Shown here in pieces: positions 1-10,411 of a DNA stretch of 64,000 bases. Positions within the stretch are counted from its first letter, which is position 1. Every line of letters starts with the position of its first letter. The notes below the pieces were generated by a model, which was given only the letters and a program-made list of their open reading frames with translations, was not told the DNA's origin and made no database searches. The DNA comes from Lunularia cruciata. Lineage: Eukaryota > Streptophyta > Marchantiopsida > Lunulariales > Lunulariaceae. The translations under genes and the position numbers were made by a program. The DNA lies in contig OX419756.1 in NCBI GenBank assembly GCA_948567375.1, forward strand, positions 14,761,001 through 14,825,000. The letters run 5' to 3'.

Positions 1-771
1 AGTATCCAACCATCCCCAAGAATTGGCATAACTTTGTCAAGCTTGAAGGGAATGGAAGGTCTGAGATTTTCCTCACCTTCTCAGGATCAACTGCTCTTCC
101 ATCCTTGGAGATGATGTGCCCCAAAAGTAGACCTTCTTCACATCCAAAAATGCACTTCTCTAGGTTGAGTGATGCATTTGCCTCATCCAAGCGTTGCAAG
201 ACCTTGATAAGGTGCTCAAAGTGCTCCTCCTTGCTCCCATAGACACAAAAGTCATCAATGAAGGCTCTCACAAATTTCCCAATGAAAGGTTCAAATACCT
301 TGTTCATGAACAGTTGGAATGTGGCTGGAGCATTGCAAAGCCCAAAAGGCATGACCTTGAAAGCATAAGTTCCCCAAGGTGTGGTGAATGTGGTGAGTTG
401 TTGATGCTCTAGTGCAATCTTGATTTGGTTATATCCACTATAACCATCTCCAAAAGTATACCTCTCATGACCTGCAACCTCCTCCAAGATATCATCAATG
501 AATGGCAATGGGTAGTAGTCCTTCTTGGTAACAACATTGAGCTTCTTGTAATCCACACATACCCGAAGCTTGCTATTCTTTTTCTTCACAATGACAATTG
601 GAGACACCCATTCTGAATTCTCTACCTCAAAGATAAATCCAGCCTCCTTGAGCTTATCAATCTCCTCCTTCACAACCAAAGATATTGGTGGGCTAATGCA
701 ACGTTGTTTTTCGCGGATTGGTCTTGCATGTGACTCCACCTCTATCTTGTGCTCCTCCAAGGTGACTTCCT
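1..771 (-). pseudogene. A1 reverse transcriptase (fingers and palm), truncated by the window
   Basis: RNA-dependent DNA polymerase domain of the pol polyprotein. Read on the minus strand, the segment shows PPISLVVK, then FIFEVEN-WVSPIVIVKKKN, VCVDYKKLNVV and PLPFIDDILEE, then GYSGYNQI, MPFGLCNAPATFQ and the catalytic box FIDDFCVYG, where the two Asp bind metal. It is joined to upstream pol by an apparent frameshift near 780-800. Both catalytic Asp are present and I see no stop in the long stretches I translated, unlike the other A copies. RNase H should continue beyond position 1. Confidence 0.85.
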
Positions 772-1305
772 TCAAATCCTTGTAACTGAAAGCAAAAACA
801 TGGATGAACTTGCGGAAAATCTCCTCAATCTCACCTTCTCCTCCTTGGTAACATTTGGGCCATACTTGAGGGTAGCTAACCTTCTCTCTACCTCCTCAAG
901 TGTCAATGGTGATTTATCTGGGTCCTTCAAAACCTCTGGCTTAGGTGCAAAATCCATAGCACACAAAGGATACACATCCAAATCAGATTCAGATTCATCC
1001 TCTTCCGTGGAAGTCTCCTCTTCCATGCTTGTGTCCACACCTAAAGCTCCTTCTTCAGAATCTGATTCCCAATAACCAGAAGATGGTGTATCTGAATGTG
1101 AAGTGTTGGTAGTGTTGGTCACACAAACTATGACTCTATGGTTTGATGGCCCAATCCTCAAGTACCCTTTGTTCCATTGATCAGTTGTGCATGCTGCTCT
1201 CAACCATGGCCTCCTAAGAAGTAGGTCATAGCTTGAATCCTTCAAGACTTTGAAAGTCATGAGATTTTGAACTCCCATAACTGAAACTACCACTTTATCC
1301 ATCAT
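772..1305 (-). pseudogene. A1 protease C-terminal part and acidic spacer before RT
   Basis: This stretch follows the protease active site and contains the words VVSVMGVQNLM, YDLLLRRPWLRAA and KGYLRIGPSNHR, then a long acidic Ser/Glu/Asp-rich spacer (about residues 65-115) and TLEEVERRLATLKYGPNV. The D-LL-RPWL pattern corresponds to the conserved ILG-PWL end of retroviral-type aspartic proteases. The spacer links protease to RT. The frame is lost near its 3' end, where the same region of A2 and A3 continues as KVRFEEIF. A2 (40620-41110) and A3 (55920-56330) carry the same block. Confidence 0.7.
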
Positions 1306-1314
1306 CCTTACTGG

Positions 1315-1935
1315 TCAAACTTGTTTCTTGTTTGCCATGCTCACCACAAATGTTGAAGGTTTTGAGGGTATCATGCCCAATTTCTTCATCAACCTTTCTG
1401 ACATGGCATTGATTGTTGATCTTCCATCAACCAATGCATCTTTGATGTTGTGACCATTCACTCTCACATTAATCTTGGAGGCATATTCACAAGCCTCCCA
1501 TGGTGTTGGCTTGGCATCCAACACCCCCATTGATACTAGAGCTTTTGCCTTCTTCTTCCTCTTGCTCTTTGTAGAACTCAAACCACCTCTAAGCTCCTTT
1601 CTCAAGGTAGGGTTCAAAGCAATTAATTGGCCCACTATGATGTTAGCTTTGTGACTACCAACATCCTCCAACACATTGTAGTTCCATTGTTGCTTTGAGA
1701 TCAAGAAGTCCTCTATTCCCAACTTCTTCCTTGGACTCTTTGGTTGATGACATTGAGGTGTGAGTGCTCCTAGTAGACATAGGAGTATCCTTGCTTGGAG
1801 TAAATCCTTGAGAAGAGTGAACATCCTCTGCAAAACAAGCTCTCTTCTTCTCTTGTGCCAAAAGCTCCAAATTAAGACCCTTAGAGTTTGAGCACTCTCC
1901 CTTCTCATACTTGCTCTCAACCATATCTATGGATG
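1315..1935 (-). pseudogene. A1 protease, aspartic active site DGRS
   Basis: Retropepsin-type protease that would cut the polyprotein. The core reads NIKDALVDGRSTINAMSERL; A2 has ALVDGGSAMNVMSERL in the same place. D-G-G-S rather than D-T-G is usual in the Tat/Ogre branch; in A1 the second Gly has become Arg, which should damage the active site. Upstream is a basic segment (KSKRKKKAKA). The piece is separated from gag by a frame change near 1936 and from the following segment by a stop at 1312-1314. Confidence 0.75.
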
Positions 1936-2928
1936 CTATCTCCTTACCTTTGTTTGGATAAGAAGCCACTTGGGTTTCACCACCTCCCTCTTTCCCTCTA
2001 TTGGCTCCCTCGTAACCCCTTCCTCCATGGTAAGTGGAATTTGGGCAATTCCTTTGGATATGGCCTCTTCCTCCACAACCAAACAATTTATATCATTGAA
2101 ATTGTTGGCTGGTTGGCCTCCTCTATATGGATAGTTTCCATAACTCCTAGGCCCTCTCCCTACATTCTGATCCACCTCTCTCTTCTCCCATAGTTGCACC
2201 ACATTGATCTTGAGATCCAAAAGTTGTTCTATGATGGTTAGAAGTGGATCTTTTGGTGGAGGTGCAAGAATTGGAGCAACTACTACTTGTGGTGCAACCC
2301 TTGCCACTAAAGTATCAGAAGTTCCACCATACTTGTAGCCTTGAGGAGGATGCACAACCTCCTTTACCACCAAATCACTCTCATCCCCTTCCAAACTCTC
2401 CTCCATACGAATTACAATCTTGATAGCTTCAACCTTGGAAGAAGGTTTCTAATATCTCACCTTGCTTCTAATTTGTGGTCTCAACCCTCCCACAAAATTC
2501 TTAGTGAGCATGGCCCCTATGCCAATCATTGTAGTCTCCACATCATCCACACCCTTCCTCAACAATATGCAAAATCTGGACTCTAACTTTTCCACTCTTT
2601 CCACATAGACTCTCACTTTCTCTCCATCTCCTTGTTTGAGAAAGGTAACCTCACTCATCAATCTCTCATAAATCTCATCATGAAGAAAGTTCTCAATGAG
2701 TGTTGAAGTCAAAGTCTCCCAAGACTCTTCTTCCCCATCTCTACTCTCTCTCTTTTGTTATTCTGACTCATACCATGTAAGTGTTGCATCTTCAAAAAAA
2801 TCTGGTAATAATGAGGCCCACTCATTCTTCCTCCTCTCATTGTTTCCTATGCAAGATCTCTTGAAGTCTCTCACAAAGGCCTCCAAATCTTCTCCATCCT
2901 TGCCAAAGAAAACCGGAAGTTTCCCCAT
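1936..2928 (-). pseudogene. A1 gag (capsid and nucleocapsid), frameshifted
   Basis: Structural protein forming the virus-like particle. I place the start at the ATG at 2928 (MGKLPVFFGKDGE), where A2 and A4 also begin. Capsid words are FVRDFKR, ERRKNEWASLLPDFFEDATLTWYE, FLKQGDGEKVRVYVERVEKLE and NFVGGLRPQIRSKVRYEKP. The nucleocapsid has a zinc knuckle near 2040-2085, FGCGGRGHIQRNC; the first Cys of the expected C-x2-C-x4-H-x4-C is replaced by Leu in the frame I read. At least one in-frame stop (around 2762) and one frameshift break it. The RSRF-C-ILLRKG junction is still in frame here, unlike A2 and A3. Confidence 0.8.
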
Positions 2929-3237
2929 CTTAACCTCTCACTATCTTTCTTTCTCTCAATTTTTTTCCTTTTTTTTTCCCTCACTCCATAACTAATAGAG
3001 TATGTACATGACGAACACCATTTGAGAGTAATCCACCCTAGGGAGCACAAAAAGGCTCAGGTTACTCCTAGATTTCTATGGCAACATCAAATCCTAGAGT
3101 GCATATTAATCGAACCCTCATAGATAGTTTATCCATAAGTTGAAAGATTATCTCCATCACTAATCTTGAGAACTAGCTGATGAAGGTGGTAGTATTGTAG
3201 CTATACTAAGACTCTCTCCAAGATCCTTCACCAAAAT

Positions 3238-3630
3238 CTACAAAAGTGATTTTACTCCACTACACTCATGTCCTTTTGGAAGTCCTTCAACTCCACAAAC
3301 CTCACACAACTCCTTGGTCTTAGATCTTCTCCCTCCCAATCTTGGTGAAGAAGGTCCAACATGCAAACCCAGGTCAAGTAAGCCTCTCCTTTCCCTCAAT
3401 CTCTTGCTCTCAAAGATCAATGGACATGAACTTGCCTCATGTCCCTTCTCTCCATATAGAAAGCACTTAGACTCACTCTTTCCTCCAAGTGGTGTAGGTT
3501 TTTGGATCCTCTCAACACTCTCTTCAAATTCTATTATAAACTCTCTTTTCCTCAAATCCACCCCTAAAATCACCTCAAATCCTTGGGGAACCTTGCATAG
3601 TCTCAATTTCCACTCTTGGTGACCCTCCAT
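3238..3630 (-). CDS. A1 upstream zinc-knuckle ORF (ORF0), 130 aa
   Basis: Extra reading frame between the 5' LTR and gag, same strand as gag. It opens MEGHQEWKLRL and holds a CCHC-like knuckle, CFLYGEKGHEASSC, whose second Cys is Tyr here but intact in A2 (CFLCGEKGHKASSC). A second Cys/His cluster follows, CEVCGVEGLPKGHEC. It stops about 24 residues earlier than A2 because GAG has become TAG. Zinc knuckles bind RNA, so an accessory RNA-binding role is inferred. Ogre elements are known for an ORF upstream of gag; whether this is homologous is unknown. The open frame may start further upstream (see the leader). Confidence 0.55.
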   Translation of the reverse strand: MEGHQEWKLRLCKVPQGFEVILGVDLRKREFIIEFEESVERIQKPTPLGGKSESKCFLYGEKGHEASSCPLIFESKRLRERRGLLDLGLHVGPSSPRLGGRRSKTKELCEVCGVEGLPKGHECSGVKSLL

Positions 3631-4427
3631 GTTCCCAAGATGAATCTAAACACTCAAACATGTTTTTTGTTGCTCTCAAACTCCTCATGCATGAGATCTC
3701 CACACTATAGAATTGACCCTTCCTCATAATTTCACTCAGAGCTCTCAACTTGTAGATGACAGTCCTCCAAAAATTTTCACACGTAATCACAACTCTAGGG
3801 TGTCCCTCCTTGCAAAATTTCAGATCATTTCATTGAGCTATTTGGCCTAAAAACCTTTCTATTCAGCACACATATTTCAGATTTGGTCTGAAAACCACTC
3901 CCTTCACTTCAAAAACATATAACTCCCTGCGTAAGAATAATCTCTCTCTAATTTTTCAGGCAGCAAGTAGGATACAATGCACTTGAAGAAATGGCAGACT
4001 CTGCACAATTTTCCAAAGAGCATGCAATTGCGGGAACACTTTACCCTATCAACTTTCAAAAGTTCTAACCCAGTGCACATAGTAGCTCTCACAATAATTT
4101 CAAGTATGCTAATTGAAAGATAACCCAAGCTATTATGTGTAGAAATTTCAAGTCCAGATCTCAAACTTGAGAGTTTGCCCAAAATTACCTTAATCCCCAA
4201 AATCTGCAATCCACCTCACACAAGCTCTCCAAATCCTCTCATGTGTACAAGATGTGCAAAATCATTTCAAATACATTATAATGAACTACAGAGTATACAA
4301 ATGGATCTTGGTTCTCTAACATAAGTTCAGCACTCTCCTCTCCTAACGTTCTCTCCAAGTGAGCTCTCATAGCGTCCTTCTGTCTAATGTAGAATTGAAC
4401 ATGGAACATTATCTTGCCTTCTAGAGA
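3631..4427 (-). other. A1 leader between primer site and ORF0
   Basis: About 800 bp homologous to the leaders of A2 (37600-38436) and A4 (46058-46810). Short open stretches shared with A2 and A4 suggest decayed coding sequence rather than plain UTR: VVITCENFWRTVIYKLR followed by EIMRKGQFYSVEIS here matches VLITCEKI and EIVRNGHF in A4, directly upstream of ORF0. This may be the N-terminal part of a longer ORF0. Stops interrupt it in A1 and A2. Confidence 0.4.
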
Positions 4428-4446
4428 GGTTCCAAGAACGGAACCA
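4428..4446 (-). promoter_or_regulatory. A1 degraded primer-binding site
   Basis: Four bases inside the LTR end the minus strand reads TGGTTCCGTTCTTGGAACC. This resembles the tRNA-Asp-type site TGGCGCCGTTGCCGGGGA used by many Athila-type elements, with C-to-T-like changes. A2 and A4 carry worse versions at the same place. The match is suggestive, not proof. Confidence 0.45.
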
Positions 4447-4450
4447 AAAA

Positions 4451-5143
4451 TGTGAGCCGGTATGTCTCTCACTCTAGATGAACGTCTGATGGCTATTATG
4501 GTAGTGCATCATGGACTAAGAAGGCAAGGAATCCCAACTCCATCATACTCCTCCAAGGCTAACACTCCAAGACTCAAGACATTGCTCACTAGAGAACTCG
4601 ATGAGAGAGAGATAGCTGCAAATGAAAGGATGATGAGTACCTCCTCACCCCTTGTTTATATACATGTGAAATAGTTATTTACCAAAGTTACTAATTATTT
4701 GAGTAACTTAAGTTACTAGACTAAAAGTCAAGTAAAGTCAAAAAGTAGAAAGGAATATCCATTCACATGGGCATATTCCCCTAAGCATGTGGTCTTATCT
4801 TGACCCAACCACTAAGTCAAGGATTCCTTCACATGGGCTATCCTTGGACTAAAGAAGAATCCAAAACAAAAAAGGCTTGCGGGCCCAAGAGTTCTCAACT
4901 CTTTCCTTAAAACCAAACACCTAGGAATAATACCAAGTCAACACACTAAAATCCAAAATAGTGGTGCTTGTCTCTTCTACTTCCTCTTAAGTAAGGTCCC
5001 CTCTATCTTAGCTATGAATAACTTTAGCTAACCATGACTAATATAGAACCATCCTTTATCTCTATATAAATAATATCTCTTAAGTACTTGTAATACCAAG
5101 CTAAATATCAAAATACCACACACATGCACAAATGGGTGTCACA
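4451..5143 (-). repeat. A1 5' LTR (693 bp)
   Basis: Minus-strand ends are TGTGACACCC and CCGGCTCACA. Same family as 7102-7793, 36886-37580, 59007-59697 and the fragments at 27874, 42656 and 46831. On the minus strand a TATA box (TATATAAAC) sits near 4660-4672, about 200 bp before the LTR end, giving a usual U3-R-U5 layout. Confidence 0.9.
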
Positions 5144-6585
5144 GAACACGCCAAGTGCACTCTCAACTCAATCAGCTCTTGTATCGAACTCCAACTCAAA
5201 GTCAATCACCTCCCTTATTGGAACCTAAGATACAAGTTGATACCAAACGCTACTCCGAGTGAACCCCACTACATACTACAGGGTTATCTCCTCTGGAATC
5301 TCCAAAGAACTCTGTTGTGACTAACCGCAACCACAATCGCAAATTGCAACAATAAGTACACCACCAAGTGCCAACACCAACCAAGCACCATCAAGTGCCA
5401 ACACCAATCGAGCACCACCAAGTACCAACACCAATTGAGCACCACCAAATGCCAACACCAACCAAGCATCACCAAGTGCCAAAACTAACAAAACACTACC
5501 CACTAATATAACTCTAACTAAGAGAGAAACAAAAATAGTCTGATTGGTCATCACTCTAGCCTCACTATAGAGATCACACTAGAGCACCAACACTCAAATT
5601 TAGGGCACCTCATACAAACACGGTGCACAAACAAGAAGCAGAGAATGGAGGGGGTCCAATCACAAGAATGCTAAATGAAAACCCTCCATCTTATAAATCA
5701 ACACAAGAGTGACTCTACCACCATTTGGCATTTGATATATTGGAGTACTTATCTACTTCTTGAGCTACAAGGATCACTGAGGATTGGATCAAAGTTCTTA
5801 TCACCAAAATCTAACGTAAATCCTCCACAAAATCTGATGTAAATTCTTCACAAAATCTGACATTAAACCCTAAAAATGGCTGACCGCCAAATCCTCCACT
5901 AACTCTTCACTTGAGCTAAATTGGAAAAATAGGTTTCATCCATTCTCTAATTCACAAGGATGAAAATCACACCTACCACTTGAAAATTGCTTCTCATTGG
6001 CCCCAAATTTTGCCAATGCTTTCACACACACTCATTCTCAAGGAAATCTGAACTACTTGATCAAGACATCAAGATCCACCAAGCTTGGAGATACCACCAA
6101 CACTTGTAGTTCTTGCACCCAATTTCTCCTTGACTCACTTCTTTGATGTAATCAGATTGTTTACAACTCAAAACAACTAAACTCAAATCAATACTTGATC
6201 TGATCATCAACAACTTACCAAAAATAGGGCACTGATTACAGTCAAGCCACACCCACTCTAGCTAAGAGAATCCAGGTGATGCTCACCGGCTTTCTGTCCA
6301 CTCTAGCTAGGAACTCAAAGGCTCAATATCAAAGAAGTGAGCTCTCTGGAGCTGCTCTTCCAAGGTATACTCCTGATTTTGACCTAGGTCTCATCCCAAC
6401 AGTCCCATTGATGGCACACCCAACGGTGCAAGTGATAGTAGGCCCCACCATGAATTCAGTACCCTAAACACAAAATTTGACCATAGGAAAGTAGTCTATG
6501 TCTAACTGCCAAAATGCCTCTAACTACTATCATTGGAACTCCAAAGTTTGAGCAATCTAGATGCAACATTACCAATGGCGTGACA
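5144..6585 (-). mobile_element. B2: 5' LTR and start of gag of a second methyltransferase-family element
   Basis: Minus-strand sequence aligns with B1 8415-10400: it starts TGTCACGCC at 6585, passes the CACCTGGATTCTC block near 6270 and the iMet-like primer site TTGGTATCAAC near 5236, and enters the gag region (GAGTTGGAGTTCGA) before A1 cuts it off at 5144. It lacks about 400 bp that B1 has near 9300-9720, including the tRNA-like segment. It has an expanded 30-bp minisatellite at 5358-5482. No protein domain survives. Confidence 0.8.
5358..5482 (-). repeat. 30-bp minisatellite inside the B2 LTR
   Basis: Four to five imperfect copies of a 30-bp unit (core CACCAAGTGCCAACACCAA on the plus strand). 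B1 has a shorter version near 10105-10160. On the minus strand the repeat can be read as a hydrophobic 10-residue peptide repeat, but it lies in LTR sequence with no sign of selection. Confidence 0.7.
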
Positions 6586-6651
6586 AGAGTGACCTCCACA
6601 CCCCAAACCATCATGAAACTCCTTCATAAGTAGGATAGATCTGACAACCCA
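6586..6651 (-). mobile_element. 66-bp remnant of an A-family integrase
   Basis: The minus strand matches the A pol segment encoding the linker into the integrase zinc finger (compare 57862-57925 and 41655-41720, the CTACTCATAAAGGAGTTTC region). It shows that B2 and C1 both landed in an older A element, most of which is gone. Confidence 0.6.
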
Positions 6652-7101
6652 GCAAATATCACTTTTGCAGTAATTGGGTAAGTAAAGTTTGTTCCCGCAA
6701 AGATACTAGTCAAAATTGGTCAAATATGAAGCAAAGTAACAATGTAGTTCTTCTTGAGTTCTTCTTTAATCTCTCCGGTAGAAACCACACACAAAAGAGA
6801 GTAACAAGCTCACAATCTTGACAACTTGTCATGAATGCACACCCCTATAATTACAACATAGCAAATTCTATCCAAACAATCTTGATTGTGATGATTTAGA
6901 TTCTCCCAAAGATGGCACTTCACTATGAAAACAACTTTGCCTTAGAATTGTGTTCTACCCCTCCATTGAATGCACAACTTCCTTGATCAAAATTTCTTCA
7001 CATCAATTTCGTGTTGCACTCACAAGTGCAGAATACTACAAACACTACAATTCCTCTCAGATCTGTCAAGGCATTGCTCCAATTGCAGTTCACTCAGGAT
7101 C

Positions 7102-7793
7102 TGTAACACCCATTTGTGCATGTGTGTGGTATTGTGATATTTAGCTTGGTATTACAAGTACTTAAGAGATATTATTTATATAGAGATAAAGGATGGTTCT
7201 ATATTAGTCATGGTTAGCTAATGTTAGTCATAGCTAAGATAGAGGGGACCTTACTTTAGAGGAAGTAGAAAAGATGAGCACCACTATTTTGGATTTTAGT
7301 GTGTTGACTTGGTATTATTCCTAGGTGTTTGGCTTTGAGGAAAGAGTTGAGAACTCTTGGGCCCGCAAGCCTTTTTGTTTTGGATTCTTCTTTAGTTCAA
7401 AGATAGCCCATGTGAAGGAATCCTTGACTTAGTGGTTGGGTCAAGATAAGACCACATGCTTAGGGGAATATGCCCATGTGAATGGATATTCCTTTCTACT
7501 TTTTGACTTTACTTGACTTTTAGTCTAGTAACTTGAGTTACTACGGTAATTAGTAACTTTGGTACGTAACTATTTCACAAGTATATAAACAAGGAGTGAG
7601 GAGGTACCCATCATCCTTTCATTTGCAACTATCTCTCTCTCATTGAGTTCTCTAGTGAGCAATGTCTTGAGTCTTGGAGTGTTAGCCTTGGAGGAGTATG
7701 ATGGAGTTGGGGTTCCTTGCCTTCTTAGTCCATGGTGCGCTACCATAATAGCCACCAGATGTTCATCTTGAGTGAGAGACAGGCCGGCTCACA
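7102..7793 (+). repeat. Solo A-family LTR in C1 (692 bp), TSD GATC
   Basis: Complete LTR from TGTAACACCC to GGCTCACA with no internal sequence on either side, flanked by GATC at 7098-7101 and 7794-7797. The empty site is visible in C2 (minus strand near 24650, ...CTCAAGATCAAAC), which confirms insertion followed by LTR-LTR recombination. The TATA box AGTATATAAAC is at 7580-7590. Confidence 0.9.
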
Positions 7794-8107
7794 GATCAAA
7801 CACACAGAATGAAGATCAAGGTTGCAAAATCCAACATCCAATTTCTCCACACACTCACAAACATAGACATAGAGTTGATACTTGAAATCAAGCTCAAACA
7901 ATGAGCATTGAAAATAGCACTAGACTTTATCTATCTTTAGAAATATGAATATTGAACAACAGCCCACTACAAATGCCACTCTTTAAATAGTAAAGCAAAC
8001 AACAATTACTAACAAAAATACCGTTCTACAACAACTCTTCTAACTTACAGATCCAAACTGACAATGCAACTCTTTCATATCTGCCTCTTCAAATCTCAAA
8101 TCTGTTA

Positions 8108-8368
8108 CTACCCCAATCCGATGTCTACTTCCTCATCAGCTTTCAAACTTGATGATCTTCCTATCACTTCTCCTTCTTTGAGTATATCTAATTCTACCAA
8201 ATCCTTCACTATTTCTACTACTTCTACACTAGGAACTACAAGTGAGCTCAAGAGTAACCCTTCTATCTCCTTATCTCTTGACCCACTCTTCTCTAATGTC
8301 TTTAATAATAAGTCCGATGACACCTGAATTCCTACTTCTGCAACATCAGACTTCCGCTCCTCTGTCAC
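8108..8368 (-). pseudogene. C1 short open frame shared with C2
   Basis: 86 codons, acidic and Ser-rich, no recognised domain. It shares TLEKSG and the C-terminal SSLKADEEVDIG with the 73-codon frame at 24100-24321 in C2 (SSLKANDEVDIG). Conservation of the same frame in two diverged copies hints at coding sequence, but ordinary DNA identity could explain it. Function unknown. Confidence 0.3.
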
Positions 8369-8414
8369 ACTACTCCTAATTCTCTCTAACTCTAACTTGA
8401 CTAAATCTAAACTA

Positions 8415-10290
8415 TGTCACGCCATTTGTAGTGCCGCATCTAGATGCTCGAACACTGGAGTTCAAGTGATAGTAGTTAGAGTTATTTCAGCAGTTTCTCA
8501 GAGACTACTTTCTGATGGTTAGATTTTGTATTCAGGGTATTGACTTCATGGTGAGGCCCACCGTCACTTTGCACCGTTCGCACCGTCGAGTGTGCCGTCA
8601 GCGGGACCGTTAGGGTTTCAGAGCTAGCTCGAGTCTAGGGGTATTGTTTTGAAGTGAGCTCTAGAGAGCTCACTTCTCTGATGTTGAGCCTTTGAGTTCT
8701 TGGCTATGGTGGACAGAGGCCGGCGAGCATCACCTGGATTCTCTATGCTTGAGTGGGTGTGGCTTGATTGTAATCAGTGCCCAGTTGTTGGCAATTTATA
8801 GAGTGATAGATCAAGTACTGATCTGAGTTGAGTTGAGTTGAGAGTAGTAAGCAATCTGATTACATCAGAGAAGTGAAGTCAGGGGGAAATCGGGTGCAGG
8901 AACTTTGAGTGTTGGTGGTATTTTGAAGCTCGGTGGATCGTTGGTAGCTCGATTCAAGTTTTGTGTTTCCCTAGTGTGTAGAAGCTCAATTGATTGATGC
9001 AGATTTGGCAGTTAGGCAGACGGTGTGCGGAAGCACTGGCCAAATTTCAAGCAAAGAAGGAGCAAATTTCAAGCAGTGTTGTGATTTTGAGCTCAAAAGG
9101 TGAAGGTAGGACCAATTTGCTGCGAGTTGGGCTCAGAAAGTCAAATTGAAGATGGAGTTGGGAAGCTCTTCTCATGAAATTGTGATTTGGAAAAACCCAT
9201 TTTGTCAATTTGGCTCGAGTGGAAAGTTAGCGGGGGATTTGGCGGACAACCATCTTTAGGGTTTACGTCAGATTTTGGTTGGGATTTACGTCAGATTTTG
9301 GCCAGAATTGGAGGAGTTTTTGCTATTTGGCCAGATTTGGAGGAGTTTTGCTAGTTTGGAGGACTTTTGTAGATTTGGGGAAGTTTCGCCAATTTTGGAG
9401 GAGGTTCGAAGTGGCAACAAGAAAGGCATCATTTGGCTGAATTTTGGCATTTGGAGGCTTTGAGGCATAAGGCTGTGGGCTACGAAGGCCTAGAAGGGCC
9501 AGCAAGCCAGCTTGCTGGCGTGAGGCTAGCTAGTTTAGAGTAGATCTTGGTCATTGGTTGGCAAAATCTGCCTTTCCTGCTAGATTGTGTGCAATAGGGT
9601 TTGACCCCTAGATCTCTTGTTCCTAGACTGGTGCCCTAGCCAACTGGTCTACCCTCACTTGTTGCCATAGTGACTGTGCCACTGCTATCTATACACATGT
9701 AGCTTTGGCTAGGAGAGGCAGTTTGATCCCATTCTTGGTGATCTTGGTAGCTTAGGACTTAGATACGAACTCCTCTTATGTCAAATGCCAAATGGTGGCA
9801 GAGTCAATCCCGTGTTGTGTAATGAGATGAAGGATTTTCGTTTAGATTTCTTGTGATTGGACCCCCTCCATTCTCTGCTTCTTGTTTGTGCACGATGTTT
9901 GTGTGAGGTGCCTTGACTTTTGAGCATTGGTGCTCTAGTATGCTCTCGGTGGTAAGGCTTGAGTGATGACCAATCAGACTACCTTTGTTTCTCTTTGGTG
10001 AGGCAGGAAGTGATGACCTGCAGACCGTGAGAGTGCGTGTTATGATGGCAGGTTATAGGTTGCTCTTTCCCCTAGTGTAGTTATCTTGGTTCGAGTTACA
10101 TTAGTGGGTGGTGCTTGGAGGTGTTGGCACGTGGTGGTGTTGGCACTTGGTGGGGTACTTGCGGTTGCGACTTGCGGTTGCAATTGGTGGTTCGGGTTTG
10201 CTGTTGTGGTTACTTTGTCACGACGGAGTTCTTTGGAGATTCCAGAGGAGTTAGCCCTATAGTATGCAGTGGGTTAACTCAGAGTGGTGC
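8415..10290 (+). repeat. B1 5' LTR (about 1.88 kb)
   Basis: Starts TGTCACGCCATTTG; the same start occurs in B2 (6585, minus) and the 3' LTR (22242). The inner end is set by the primer site at 10291; no clean CA end is seen, so the end is approximate. It contains AT- and GT-rich stretches, GAGTT repeats near 8824, and a tRNA-like segment at 9560-9655. Reading frames at 9275-9505 are not conserved in B2 and are not genes. Confidence 0.75.
9575..9655 (-). repeat. tRNA-like segment in the B1 LTR (possible SINE remnant)
   Basis: The minus strand reads TAGACCAGTTGGCTAGGGC, close to a Pol III box A, and about 44 bases later GGGTCAAACCC, close to box B. The stretch lies in about 400 bp absent from the B2 LTR. 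It does not fold into a clean tRNA cloverleaf by eye. Confidence 0.35.
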
Positions 10291-10302
10291 TCGGTATCAG
10301 CT
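10291..10302 (+). promoter_or_regulatory. B1 primer-binding site (iMet-like)
   Basis: TCGGTATCAGCT resembles the initiator-Met tRNA site TGGTATCAGAGC; B2 has TTGGTATCAAC at the same point. Placement just upstream of gag fits. Confidence 0.6.
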
Positions 10303-10411
10303 TGTATCTCAGGTCCCAGTGAGTGAGGAGATTGACTCTGAGTTGGAGTTCAACATAGGAGCTGATTCAGTTGAGAGTGCACTTTGTGTGTCCGCACCGT
10401 TGTTGTGGGAC

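Larger units (their letters stand above)
1..5143 (-). mobile_element. A1: OTA-like Ty3/gypsy element, 5' two-thirds, runs off the window
   Basis: On the minus strand the order is 5' LTR, degraded primer site, 1.5-kb leader with a zinc-knuckle ORF, gag, protease and RT; the window ends inside RT. RNase H, integrase and the 3' LTR lie outside. The RT carries the GYSGYNQI and AGHERY words and the protease the D-G-x-S active site typical of the Ogre/Tat/Athila branch. This is the best preserved A copy: its visible RT stretch reads open in one frame. It is inserted in B2, because its LTR abruptly stops B2 sequence at 5143/5144. Lineage is inferred from motifs; a tree of the RT would settle it. Confidence 0.85.
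6652..8414. mobile_element. C1: LTR-like unit starting TGACAACCC, truncated by B1
   Basis: Starts TGACAACCCAGCAAATATC and aligns, inverted, with C2 from 25104 down to about 24060; a third fragment is at 42439. About 1.07 kb remains after removing the solo A LTR. Where C2 would continue, C1 is cut by the B1 LTR at 8414/8415. On the minus strand 8108-8368 can be read as an 86-residue peptide sharing TLEKSG and SSLKA-EEVDIG with the equivalent part of C2. Transcriptional direction is unclear. Confidence 0.65.

Noticed and set aside
5321-5554. Minus-strand hydrophobic repeat peptide resembling a membrane protein
   Set aside because: It is the translation of the 30-bp minisatellite in the B2 LTR; B1 has no matching frame.
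9275-9505. Overlapping plus and minus frames near 9.3-9.5 kb
   Set aside because: Inside the B1 LTR, in a stretch missing from B2; degenerate GGAGGAGTTTTGC repeats keep several frames open by chance.
9575-9655. A functional tRNA gene
   Set aside because: Box A and box B each have a mismatch or missing base and no cloverleaf or acceptor pairing is evident; kept only as a tRNA-like repeat.
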